64,000 nt of DNA, taken from NCBI RefSeq assembly GCF_025145845.1, contig NZ_CP102253.1, positions 1,426,001-1,490,000 on the forward strand. The letters are read 5' to 3'. This document shows, one piece after another, positions 42,854-50,589 of the stretch. This stretch comes from Alistipes shahii WAL 8301 (GTDB lineage: Bacteria > Bacteroidota > Bacteroidia > Bacteroidales > Rikenellaceae). The notes beneath the pieces were generated by a model, which saw only the letters and a program-made list of their open reading frames with translations, searched no databases and had not been told where the DNA came from. Made by a program: the position numbers and the translations under genes. How positions within the stretch are numbered: position 1 is the first letter of the stretch; each line of letters begins with the position of its first letter.

Positions 42854-43978
42854 TCATCCGTTCGAGCCGGTATGGTGGCTCAACCAGCAGTCATAATCAT
42901 CGAGACGTCGAAGCAGTTGCGCCTTGCTCTTCTTGAGCGGCTGCTCCCCGCGCCACGGATCAACCGCGGCATGGGCCTGTTCATAATCCAGACAGCAGTT
43001 CGTGCAGCCGTAAAGCGTCACCAGCAGCAGCGACCGCGACTGTTCGGCCCGGATCAGCGGAAGAATGCTCCGAACGGTTCCGAGCAACTGATCGAAGGCT
43101 TCGCGGTCGCCCAGGATGGCATAGGCCGGAAGCAGCATCGAATAGAGTTTGCAGCGCATCACATCGCTGTCCAGCTGGAGGTTGGCATATTGCTGCAGGA
43201 CCTCCGACGCCAAGGCCCGGTCGGCGTCTGTCACCCCCTCGGGCGAGTGGTAGCGTTTCAGCGCTTTGTGGAGTCCAGCCGGGAGGCGGTCGCCGTTCAA
43301 GCGCGTATAGACATGGCGGTTGTCCGCATTCAGCGCAATCACCTCATATTGCCCGGGTTCGACACAGAGCAGCGGCACATACATGCAGTTCTCCACACAG
43401 ACCATCACCTCCTTGCGGCCCCCTCCAGGCTGAATGATGACGCTGGCCTCAACCCCCTTGAACTGCCCCTCGGTGATGCGGATCCGGTCGCCCTTCATCA
43501 GTCGTTCGGGGCCGGGCGTGTAGACCGGCAGCACGTCAGAATAGGAGGCAGCCACCCACTTCAGGTTCTCCATCGCCTCGTCCGAAAGGTAGGGATAGTA
43601 GGCATCGTCCTTCTCGCGGACACGGGGCAGGAAGTTATACTGAGGCAAGAAACGTTTCATCCGGTAGATCTCCGCCTCCGAGGCGTGGATGAAGACGTAG
43701 TTGTAGAGCAGCGGATGGTTCGTGCGGACCAACTCCCCGTGTTGTTTCCGAACCTCGACATACGAAGGGGCAAAGTATTCGAAAACCGGCTCTCCGTTTC
43801 GAGTCCGGCGCTCCAGCTCCATCCGCAGGGCCCGGGCCGGATTCCCCTGATAGTGGCCTTGACGCGACGTCGGAAGGGCCAGCACATACCATCTGACGGC
43901 ATTGCTGTTCTTTCTGGCACGGAGTTGCTCCGAGACCGAATCTGTCCAGTTCCAACCGATCTTGTTCGAACTTGCCAT
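42854..43978 (-). CDS. UpxY-like (NusG-family) transcription antiterminator, left operon
   Basis: A 374-residue first gene of the left operon. A NusG N-terminal domain (about 29-150: AVRWYVLALPTSRQ, HPLLYNYVFIHASEAEIYRM, LPQYNFLPRV) is followed by a KOW domain (about 162-215: MKGDRIRITEGQFKGVEASV). UpxY proteins of Bacteroides capsules are about 180 residues and prevent early termination in their own operon's leader. This one has an extra helical C-terminal region of about 155 residues (SRSLLLVTLYGCTNCCLDYE ... DPWRGEQPLKKSKAQLLRR) shared with the opposite paralog. No UpxZ gene follows. Confidence 0.9.
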   Translation of the reverse strand: MASSNKIGWNWTDSVSEQLRARKNSNAVRWYVLALPTSRQGHYQGNPARALRMELERRTRNGEPVFEYFAPSYVEVRKQHGELVRTNHPLLYNYVFIHASEAEIYRMKRFLPQYNFLPRVREKDDAYYPYLSDEAMENLKWVAASYSDVLPVYTPGPERLMKGDRIRITEGQFKGVEASVIIQPGGGRKEVMVCVENCMYVPLLCVEPGQYEVIALNADNRHVYTRLNGDRLPAGLHKALKRYHSPEGVTDADRALASEVLQQYANLQLDSDVMRCKLYSMLLPAYAILGDREAFDQLLGTVRSILPLIRAEQSRSLLLVTLYGCTNCCLDYEQAHAAVDPWRGEQPLKKSKAQLLRRLDDYDCWLSHHTGSNG

Positions 43979-44162
43979 GATTTGCAGTCGAAAGTGAAAA
44001 TGACCGGAGATTCATCTCATTCACGGGCAAATCCCGGCCTTGCCAATGCACGAATTTAATGTGCTGACATTCAGATGATTGAACCTAAAATAGAAACATT
44101 CGTGAAAATTTTGGGCCAACAGAATCCCATCGATCTGCCGAGTCCACCTTCCAAAATCTCAC

Positions 44163-44178
44163 GTCTCTATTTAAGAAA
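44163..44178 (+). repeat. Left arm of the 16-bp inverted repeat
   Basis: GTCTCTATTTAAGAAA; its exact reverse complement is at 44467-44482. A weaker 10-of-12 copy (GTCTTTATTTAG) lies inside at 44269-44280. The arm is 184 bases from the left upxY start. Confidence 0.9.
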
Positions 44179-44194
44179 TCACACATCACTGCCG

Positions 44195-44225
44195 CAAAGG
44201 TAAAAAAAATGGGACTCAGAACAAA
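44195..44225 (-). promoter_or_regulatory. Promoter inside the putative invertible segment
   Basis: On the minus strand TTTG (44225-44222), a 19-base spacer and TACCTTTG (44202-44195): an exact match to TTTG-N19-TAnnTTTG. Transcription would start near 44189, 11 bases inside the left repeat arm, and run into the left operon. The spacer contains an A8 run. Confidence 0.8.
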
Positions 44226-44466
44226 AAAAAACAGCACATTTCTCATCCTTGTAACATTGTCTTGTGAGGTCTTTATTTAGTTCATACTCCGAACTTTAAA
44301 ACTATCACTTCGCGCCAGGTCCTGCCAATGGTTTCAAGAACCGCATTCCAGATATGCCAGAGGCCGATTGTGCCATAATTCTACACAAAATACACCTCCC
44401 GAATGGATGGTGAAACGGTCAATATTCGTATGCTTTTGACTGCTAAACAATTTAGGTCACGTATGG

Positions 44467-44482
44467 TTTCTTAAATAGAGAC
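44467..44482 (-). repeat. Right arm of the 16-bp inverted repeat
   Basis: TTTCTTAAATAGAGAC, exact reverse complement of 44163-44178, 193 bases before the right upxY start. Confidence 0.9.
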
Positions 44483-44485
44483 CTT

Positions 44486-44506
44486 ACTCCCGCATAAACG
44501 GGAGGT
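44486..44506 (+). promoter_or_regulatory. Leader hairpin 1 of the right operon
   Basis: ACTCCCG and CGGGAGGT arms around CATAAA, just outside the right repeat arm, so it would be at the start of the right transcript after inversion. It could pause or terminate RNA polymerase for UpxY action. Confidence 0.5.
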
Positions 44507-44620
44507 AATTCTATTACGGGAAAGCAAAAGAAGTGCGGGATTATGTGCGGTTGAAACACACGTGCGAAACTGTATGAAATTTTTAAGCATCACTCAAAAG
44601 AAATACGCAATTTACTATTT

Positions 44621-44645
44621 GTCAGGCTATTACATTTAGCCTGAC
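44621..44645 (+). promoter_or_regulatory. Leader hairpin 2 of the right operon
   Basis: Perfect 9-bp arms GTCAGGCTA and TAGCCTGAC with a 7-base loop, 31 bases before the right upxY start. NusG paralogs commonly load at a paused hairpin in the leader; this is a candidate site. Confidence 0.55.
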
Positions 44646-44675
44646 GAGGTCGCGGAGCGCAATCTCCCGAAAAGA

Positions 44676-45788
44676 ATGGCAAAATCCGTGTCGTCCGCAC
44701 TCACCCGAACCGCCGATCCAACCGAATCCGCCGCAACCCCGGTTTCCGAGGCCCAGAACCGCCATATCGTGCGCTGGTACGTGATGGTCTACCCGACCAG
44801 CAGCCGGGCCATGACCGAGGAGCTGGATCGCGAACTGACCCGCAGGCGGCGCGACAACGAGCCTCTGTTCGAGTACTTTGCACCGGTTCTTGTCGAGGCC
44901 AGAAAGATGAACGGGCGGCTGGTGACAACCCGACGTTCGCTGTTGTACAACTACCTGTTCGTACACGCGTCGGAGTGCGAAATCTACCGGATCAAGCAGC
45001 GCCTGCCCCAATACAACCTGCTCCCGCGCGTTAAGGACAGCAAGGAGAGCTACCACTACCCCTATCTGACCGACAAGGCCATGCGTGATCTTCAATGGAT
45101 TGCGCGTTCGTATGCCGAGCCAATACCGATCTGCACCGCAGACCCCGCCTGGCTGGTCAAAGGTGACCGGATTCGTATCACGGAAGGGCGTTTTGCGGGA
45201 ATTGAGGCCAAAGTCGTCACAAACACCCCCACACGCCACAAGGAGATCCTGGTCTCGATCGACAACTGGATGTGCGTCCCGCTGCTGAAGGTCCAGCCCG
45301 GGGAGTATGAGGTGGTCGAACTGAATGCCGAAACCCCGAGTTATTACTCCCGACTGAACAACAGCAAACTCCTCGACCGGATCCACGACGCCCTGTGCAG
45401 GCATCTGGCCGGGAAAGGCGCAGACGAGGATCGCCGAATCGCCACCGAGGTACTGCAGGAGTACGGGTGTCTGACGCTCGAATCCGACATCATGCGCAGC
45501 AAACTCTATGCCCTGCTGCTACAGGCCTACACGATTCTCGACGAAACGTCGAAGCGCGAGAGTCAACTCGTGGCGATCCAGAAGATGCTGCCGGCCGTGC
45601 GGGCCGAGCAATCCCGGGCCCTCTTGCTCGTGACGCTCTATGGGTGCACGGACAATCGGCTCTACTACGATCAGGCGCACGCCCTGATCGATCCCTGGCT
45701 CGCGGAGAAATCGCCCAAGAAGAGCAAGGCGCAGCTGATCCGCCACCTGGCTGATTTCGACCGAGAGTTTGGCCACGGAGGCGAATAA
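44676..45788 (+). CDS. UpxY-like (NusG-family) transcription antiterminator, right operon
   Basis: A 370-residue paralog of the left upxY. The NusG domain covers about 32-153 (HIVRWYVMVYPTSSRAMTEE, SLLYNYLFVHASECEIYRIK, LPQYNLLPRV), the KOW domain about 161-217 (VKGDRIRITEGRFAGIEAKV), and a helical C-terminal domain about 222-370 with the shared block RALLLVTLYGCTDNRLYYDQ then AHALIDPWLAEK. It should allow transcription through the long right operon. The present promoter orientation predicts it is silent or weak in this sequence. Confidence 0.9.
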   Translation: MAKSVSSALTRTADPTESAATPVSEAQNRHIVRWYVMVYPTSSRAMTEELDRELTRRRRDNEPLFEYFAPVLVEARKMNGRLVTTRRSLLYNYLFVHASECEIYRIKQRLPQYNLLPRVKDSKESYHYPYLTDKAMRDLQWIARSYAEPIPICTADPAWLVKGDRIRITEGRFAGIEAKVVTNTPTRHKEILVSIDNWMCVPLLKVQPGEYEVVELNAETPSYYSRLNNSKLLDRIHDALCRHLAGKGADEDRRIATEVLQEYGCLTLESDIMRSKLYALLLQAYTILDETSKRESQLVAIQKMLPAVRAEQSRALLLVTLYGCTDNRLYYDQAHALIDPWLAEKSPKKSKAQLIRHLADFDREFGHGGE

Positions 45789-45867
45789 GCCCTTTCACGG
45801 ATCCGGAATCCGCCAAGATCGCACGCTGTTTTTGAATTACAACCCAATAAAATTCATACATCAGATC

Positions 45868-47781
45868 ATGTATCGTTTAATTGAAAAACTGCGACTGGAT
45901 CGTTATATCAGTTCACGGTTGATTCTTGCATTGGACCTGTTGGTTTCGGTCGGGGCCTCTATCATCTCGCTGTTAGTTGCAAGCATTCTTTTGGGTGCTG
46001 AAGCCCTTATCTGGAAAACAATCGGCTGGTGGCTCGGAGGATCCGTTGTCTTTTCCTGGATCGCGTTCGTGTTGCTCCAAACCCACAAATCAATCATCCG
46101 TCACGCCACCTTGCGGGGTTTGGGCCGTTTGAGTGTCGCCGTTGTTTTCAAGGGAATTGGGATCGCAGTTATATTGGCTTTGGGTGTCGCTGGCCCGACA
46201 TTTCCAGCGATCTGGATCACTCTGTTGTTTGACATATTGTTGAGCCTTTCAGGACTGGTGATTATGCGCGTTGCCATGGTTGTCGTCTATGACTGGCTCA
46301 AAGACAGCCGTCAAAGGCATTGCAAATGCCAGCGGATCCTGATCTACGGAACCGGCGACAAGGGCGTTTCGTTGGTGACCCAACTCCAAAATTCTCAAGA
46401 GTATCAGGTCGTCGGTTTCCTGACCTACGGCAAAACACTGAAGAATCATATGCTGGCCGATCTCCCGGTCTACTACTTCGAGACCGAAGAGAATGTCAAG
46501 TACCTGCACAACTGCAAGGATATTGACGCCATTCTCTTCGCCCACGTCCATGAGGCTCGCGAAGAGCAGGAGCGCCTAATCCATTATTGTACGGACTGCA
46601 ACCTCAAGGTGCTGATCGCTCCCTCGATCGACGAGGTGGTCGACGGCAAGGTGCAGCGTCAGGCAATCCGCGAGATCAGGATCGAGGACCTGCTGGGACG
46701 TGAAGAGATCAAGATCTCGATGAACGAGATCATCGCCAACTTCCGCGGCAAGACGATCCTGGTTACGGGCGCGGCGGGGTCCATCGGTTCGGAGTTGTGC
46801 CGCCAGCTGGCGACGTTCGGAGTCAAGGAACTCGTGCTGTTCGACAACTCCGAGACGCCGATGCACAACATCCGCCTCGAGTTGGAGGATCGCTTCCCCA
46901 ATCTGAAGTTCATCCCCGTAATCGGCGATGTGCGCATGATCCCGCGTCTGGACTTCGCCTTCCGCACCTACCGTCCGCAGGTGGTCTTCCACGCGGCAGC
47001 CTACAAGCACGTGCCGCTGATGGAGGAGAACCCCTGCGAAGCCGTGCTGGCCAACGTCGCCGGTTCGCGTAACGTGGCCGACAAGTGTATCGAATACGAC
47101 GTCGAGAAGATGGTCATGATCTCGACGGACAAGGCCGTCAACCCGACCAACATCATGGGCTGTACGAAACGTCTGGCCGAGATCTACGTGCAGTCGCTCG
47201 GTCTGGCCATCGAAGCCGGCAAGGTGAAGGGCAAGACGAAGTTCGTCACGACGCGTTTCGGCAACGTGCTGGGTTCGAACGGTTCGGTGATCCCGCGCTT
47301 CCGCGAGCAGATCGCCAAGGGTGGCCCGGTTACGGTGACACACCCCGACATCACGCGCTTCTTCATGACGATCCCGGAGGCCTGCCGCCTGGTGATGGAG
47401 GCCGCCACGATGTCGACGGGCACCCAGATCTTTGTCTTCGACATGGGTAAGTCGGTGAAGATCGCCCACCTGGCCAAGCGCATGATCGAGCTGGCCGGAC
47501 TGGAGGTTGACAAGGACATCAAGATCGAATACACGGGATTGCGCCCTGGCGAGAAACTCTACGAAGAGGTGCTGTCGAACACGGAGAACACGCTTCCGAC
47601 GTCGCACGACCGCATCCGCATCGCTAAGGTCCGCGAGTACGACTTCAGCGACGCGCGCATGGCAGCCACGGAACTTGAGAATCTCTCCCGCTCCGTAAAT
47701 ATTCCAGACATGGTACGCCTAATGAAACAAACCGTTCCGGAATTCATTTCAAAAAATTCCGAATATGAGAAGTTTGATTGA
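45868..47781 (+). CDS. CapD/WbpM-type UDP-GlcNAc 4,6-dehydratase
   Basis: A 637-residue inner-membrane enzyme from the ATG at 45868 (MYRLIEKLRLDRYIS); an in-frame start 33 codons earlier overlaps upxY and is less likely. Four membrane helices (about 15-135) precede a CoA-binding-like domain (ILIYGTGDKGVSLVTQL) and a SDR domain with TILVTGAAGSIGSELCRQL (about 294-312). The active site is MISTDKAVNPTNIMGCTKRL, with Met replacing the SDR Tyr, as in FlaA1/PglF/WbpM. It makes a UDP-4-keto-6-deoxy-HexNAc, precursor of FucNAc, QuiNAc or bacillosamine-like sugars. Confidence 0.95.
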   Translation: MYRLIEKLRLDRYISSRLILALDLLVSVGASIISLLVASILLGAEALIWKTIGWWLGGSVVFSWIAFVLLQTHKSIIRHATLRGLGRLSVAVVFKGIGIAVILALGVAGPTFPAIWITLLFDILLSLSGLVIMRVAMVVVYDWLKDSRQRHCKCQRILIYGTGDKGVSLVTQLQNSQEYQVVGFLTYGKTLKNHMLADLPVYYFETEENVKYLHNCKDIDAILFAHVHEAREEQERLIHYCTDCNLKVLIAPSIDEVVDGKVQRQAIREIRIEDLLGREEIKISMNEIIANFRGKTILVTGAAGSIGSELCRQLATFGVKELVLFDNSETPMHNIRLELEDRFPNLKFIPVIGDVRMIPRLDFAFRTYRPQVVFHAAAYKHVPLMEENPCEAVLANVAGSRNVADKCIEYDVEKMVMISTDKAVNPTNIMGCTKRLAEIYVQSLGLAIEAGKVKGKTKFVTTRFGNVLGSNGSVIPRFREQIAKGGPVTVTHPDITRFFMTIPEACRLVMEAATMSTGTQIFVFDMGKSVKIAHLAKRMIELAGLEVDKDIKIEYTGLRPGEKLYEEVLSNTENTLPTSHDRIRIAKVREYDFSDARMAATELENLSRSVNIPDMVRLMKQTVPEFISKNSEYEKFD

Positions 47782-47818
47782 TTGTTCTTGAATTATAATA
47801 ATCAAATTATTAATACAT

Positions 47819-48793
47819 ATGTCTTATAAGCAATTGAAATTTCCTGAAGCCTCTCTATTTTTGGTTACGGGCGGAGCAGGATTTATTGGTTCCAACTTAT
47901 GTGAGGCTATTTTGAATCTTGGGTATCGAATTCGTTGTCTGGATGACTTATCTACGGGGAAACAAGCTAATATTGACTTATTCCTCGGGCATCCAAATTA
48001 CGAATTTATTCAAGGAGACATCAAAGATCTCCAAACCTGTATCGACGCATGCAAGAATGTTGATTATGTCCTCCATCAGGCAGCATGGGGAAGCGTCCCC
48101 CGCTCATTGGAAATGCCGTTATTCTACTCGCTGAACAATATTCAGGGAACGCTGAACATGCTTGAAGCAGCCAGGCAGAACGGAGTCAAGAAGTTTGTTT
48201 ATGCCTCCAGTTCATCCGTATATGGCGACGAACCGGTTCTACCCAAAGAAGAGGGGCATGAAGGCAATCTACTCTCGCCCTACGCCGTAACCAAGAGGTG
48301 TGACGAGGAGTGGGCTAAACAGTACACTCGTCACTATGGCCTAGACACCTACGGCATGCGCTATTTCAATGTTTTCGGGCGCAGACAGGATCCCGACGGT
48401 GCGTATGCCGCTGTACTGCCCAAGTTCATCAAGATGCTTTTGAATAACGAGCAGCCGACCATCAACGGAGACGGCCGACAAAGCCGGGATTTTACCTATA
48501 TCGAGAACGTCATCGAAGCCAATCTCAAAGCATGTCTTGCATCCACGGAAGCAGCAGGCAAGGCATTCAATATCGCATACGGCGGTCGAGAATACTTGAT
48601 CGACATCTACCATACGCTCACCCGGGTATTAGGCAAAAATATCGAACCTCATTTCGGCCCCGATCGCAAAGGCGACATCAAACACTCAAATGCCGACATC
48701 TCCCAAGCACGCAAACTCTTGGGCTATGACCCCGAATACGACTTCGCACGAGGGCTGGCAGAGAGTATCGAATGGTATAAAAATAATCTTTAA
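47819..48793 (+). CDS. WbpP-like UDP-GlcNAc/GalNAc 4-epimerase
   Basis: A 324-residue SDR enzyme. NAD-binding FLVTGGAGFIGSNLCEA (14-30), HQAAWGSVPRSLEMP (about 90-104), the SSSSVYGDEPVLPKEE block (about 129-144) and catalytic YAVTKRCDEEWAKQY (about 153-167) match WbpP/Gne-type epimerases, in which the catalytic Ser lies in SSSSVYG. Paired with the dehydrogenase downstream it would give UDP-GalNAcA. Standard length. Confidence 0.9.
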   Translation: MSYKQLKFPEASLFLVTGGAGFIGSNLCEAILNLGYRIRCLDDLSTGKQANIDLFLGHPNYEFIQGDIKDLQTCIDACKNVDYVLHQAAWGSVPRSLEMPLFYSLNNIQGTLNMLEAARQNGVKKFVYASSSSVYGDEPVLPKEEGHEGNLLSPYAVTKRCDEEWAKQYTRHYGLDTYGMRYFNVFGRRQDPDGAYAAVLPKFIKMLLNNEQPTINGDGRQSRDFTYIENVIEANLKACLASTEAAGKAFNIAYGGREYLIDIYHTLTRVLGKNIEPHFGPDRKGDIKHSNADISQARKLLGYDPEYDFARGLAESIEWYKNNL

Positions 48794-48812
48794 ATCAAAA
48801 ATCAAGCACAAC

Positions 48813-50084
48813 ATGAAAAAGACCAAAATCTGCGTAATCGGACTTGGGTACGTCGGACTCCCCCTTGCCCGTCTGTTCTCCACGAAATACGAGACTATCG
48901 GATTCGATATGAATGCAAGGCGCTGCGAGGCGCTGATGGCAGGGCACGATGCCACATTGGAAGTAAGCGATGAACTGCTACAAGACGCCATCAATAACTA
49001 TGGATTTGTTTGCACATCTGATATTGAGCGGATTAAAGACTGCAACTTTTATGTAGTAGCGGTTCCAACGCCCGTAGATGAGAACAATAATCCAGACTTA
49101 GCACCGCTTTATGGCGCATCAACCACCGTCGGAAAGGTCATCTCGAAAGGAGACGTCGTAGTCTACGAATCGACAGTCTATCCTGGTGTTACCGAAGACG
49201 AGTGTATTCCTGTCGTAGAGAGTGTCAGCGGACTAAAATTTAACGAGGATTTCTTTGCTGGCTATAGCCCCGAACGCATTAACCCGGGTGATAAGCAGCA
49301 TACCGTAGAGAAAATCAAGAAGGTGACCTCGGGGTCAACACCCGAGATTGGACAATATGTCAATTCTGTCTACTCCTCAGTCATTATAGCCGGAACACAC
49401 CTCGCACCTTCAATTAAGGTTGCGGAAGCAGCTAAGGTCATAGAAAATTCACAACGCGACATTAATATCGCTTTTGTAAACGAGCTCTCGAAAATCTTCA
49501 CCCGTATGGGTATCGACACGCAGGATGTGTTGGAGGCAGCCTCTACTAAATGGAACTTCCTGCCTTTCAAACCGGGCCTGGTCGGTGGACACTGCATCGG
49601 GGTGGATCCGTACTATTTAGCACAATGCGCACAGCGCCACGGATATAATCCCGAGATTATCCTTGCAGGCCGACGCATGAACGATGGCATGGGTGAATAC
49701 GTAGCAGATCGAACAGTAAAACTGATGATCAAGAAAGGTATACAGGTATACGGCAGCAAAATTCTTATTTTGGGCTTCACATTCAAGGAGAACTGCCCAG
49801 ACGTAAGAAACACTAAGGTCATAGACATCTACAAAGCTCTTATAGAGTATAATGTTCAAATCACCGTCTATGACCCTTGGGCCAACCCTGAAGCTGTATG
49901 CCACGAATACGGTATCAAGGTAATTAATGAACTTCCAGCGGAGGAGAAATTCGACGCAGTCATCGTTGCCGTAGCGCATAAAAAATTTGAGAACATCGAT
50001 ATTTCTTCATATCTAAAGGATACACACATCATCTTCGATGTTAAAGCCACCTGCGACCGAAACTCTATCGATGGAAGGTTATGA
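48813..50084 (+). CDS. WbpA/TviB/WecC-like UDP-HexNAc 6-dehydrogenase
   Basis: A 423-residue NAD-dependent dehydrogenase that oxidises a UDP-HexNAc to the uronic acid. N-terminal KICVIGLGYVGLPLARLF (5-22), VAVPTPVDENNNPD (about 86-99), YSPERINPGDKQHT (about 154-167) and the catalytic-Cys segment KPGLVGGHCIGVDPYYLAQC (about 252-271) are all present. The C-terminal domain has ILGFTFKENCPDVRNTKVID. The ATG at 48813 is preferred; it starts 19 bases after the epimerase gene. Confidence 0.95.
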   Translation: MKKTKICVIGLGYVGLPLARLFSTKYETIGFDMNARRCEALMAGHDATLEVSDELLQDAINNYGFVCTSDIERIKDCNFYVVAVPTPVDENNNPDLAPLYGASTTVGKVISKGDVVVYESTVYPGVTEDECIPVVESVSGLKFNEDFFAGYSPERINPGDKQHTVEKIKKVTSGSTPEIGQYVNSVYSSVIIAGTHLAPSIKVAEAAKVIENSQRDINIAFVNELSKIFTRMGIDTQDVLEAASTKWNFLPFKPGLVGGHCIGVDPYYLAQCAQRHGYNPEIILAGRRMNDGMGEYVADRTVKLMIKKGIQVYGSKILILGFTFKENCPDVRNTKVIDIYKALIEYNVQITVYDPWANPEAVCHEYGIKVINELPAEEKFDAVIVAVAHKKFENIDISSYLKDTHIIFDVKATCDRNSIDGRL

Positions 50085-50589
50085 TGGCCAAGAGGAGTCA
50101 TTGCTTCTAAAAAGGTGTAGCCATAACATTATAAGTATGGCTACACCTATTCAAGCGTTTTGATAATACAGATCTCTGCTCGAACTTTATAATTTGCCTC
50201 TGTTTCATCTTTCCGCAAGAGGCTGCGATCCTATTGATATTTCCCTAGTTTTGGGCGATTATGGATTATACACATCTTTGTCTTAAAAGCCGAAGGTTTC
50301 ATTTCAAAGGTTAATAATACTATACAATATTGTTATTATAGTCTTAACATTCGCCATAACTAGAAAAATATTATACATCCAAACATATTTGACTGTAACC
50401 TCTTATTAAATCTATCGGGTTGGGATTAACAATATAACGAACGCTATGGCTCTTTTTCCCTATATAGTTGCAGTGATTGCTATTTCTCATATTTTTTATT
50501 TGATTAATAGGTATGAATAGGGGCGTGATTATAAGTTTACTGGCCATTTTATTAGTTGATATCTCGATAAAACTTTTTGGCAATTTCCG
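50085..50589. other. Gene-free AT-rich gap inside the right operon
   Basis: About 500 bases with no coding frame of quality. It has a strong hairpin at 50113-50148 and a sharp drop in GC from the dehydrogenase to the following glycosyltransferases, marking the border between the conserved operon head and the variable, probably transferred, tail. Confidence 0.6.
50113..50148. terminator. Intra-operon 13-bp hairpin
   Basis: Perfect arms AGGTGTAGCCATA and TATGGCTACACCT with a 10-base loop, 28 bases after the dehydrogenase stop. On the minus strand a T5 run follows; on the plus strand only ATTC, so it is a weak terminator in the operon direction. It is a plausible point where UpxY antitermination matters. 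Confidence 0.6.

Larger units (their letters stand above)
43979..44675. promoter_or_regulatory. Divergent control region with an invertible-promoter architecture
   Basis: Almost 700 bases separate the two upxY genes. A perfect 16-bp inverted repeat encloses 288 bp; the enclosed segment has one consensus promoter facing left, and no promoter consensus faces right. Leaders of about 184 and 193 bases lie between the repeats and the two starts, each containing hairpins. Inversion would redirect the promoter to the right operon with nearly the same leader length (about 220 versus 210 bases). Confidence 0.75.

Noticed and set aside
44440..44470. Possible rightward promoter TTTG ... TATGGTTT before the right arm
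   Set aside because: The spacing is 23 bases and the -7 element does not end in TTTG, so it does not match the consensus.
46576..47607. 343-codon frame antisense to the CapD/WbpM gene
   Set aside because: Shadow of the GC-rich catalytic half of the dehydratase.
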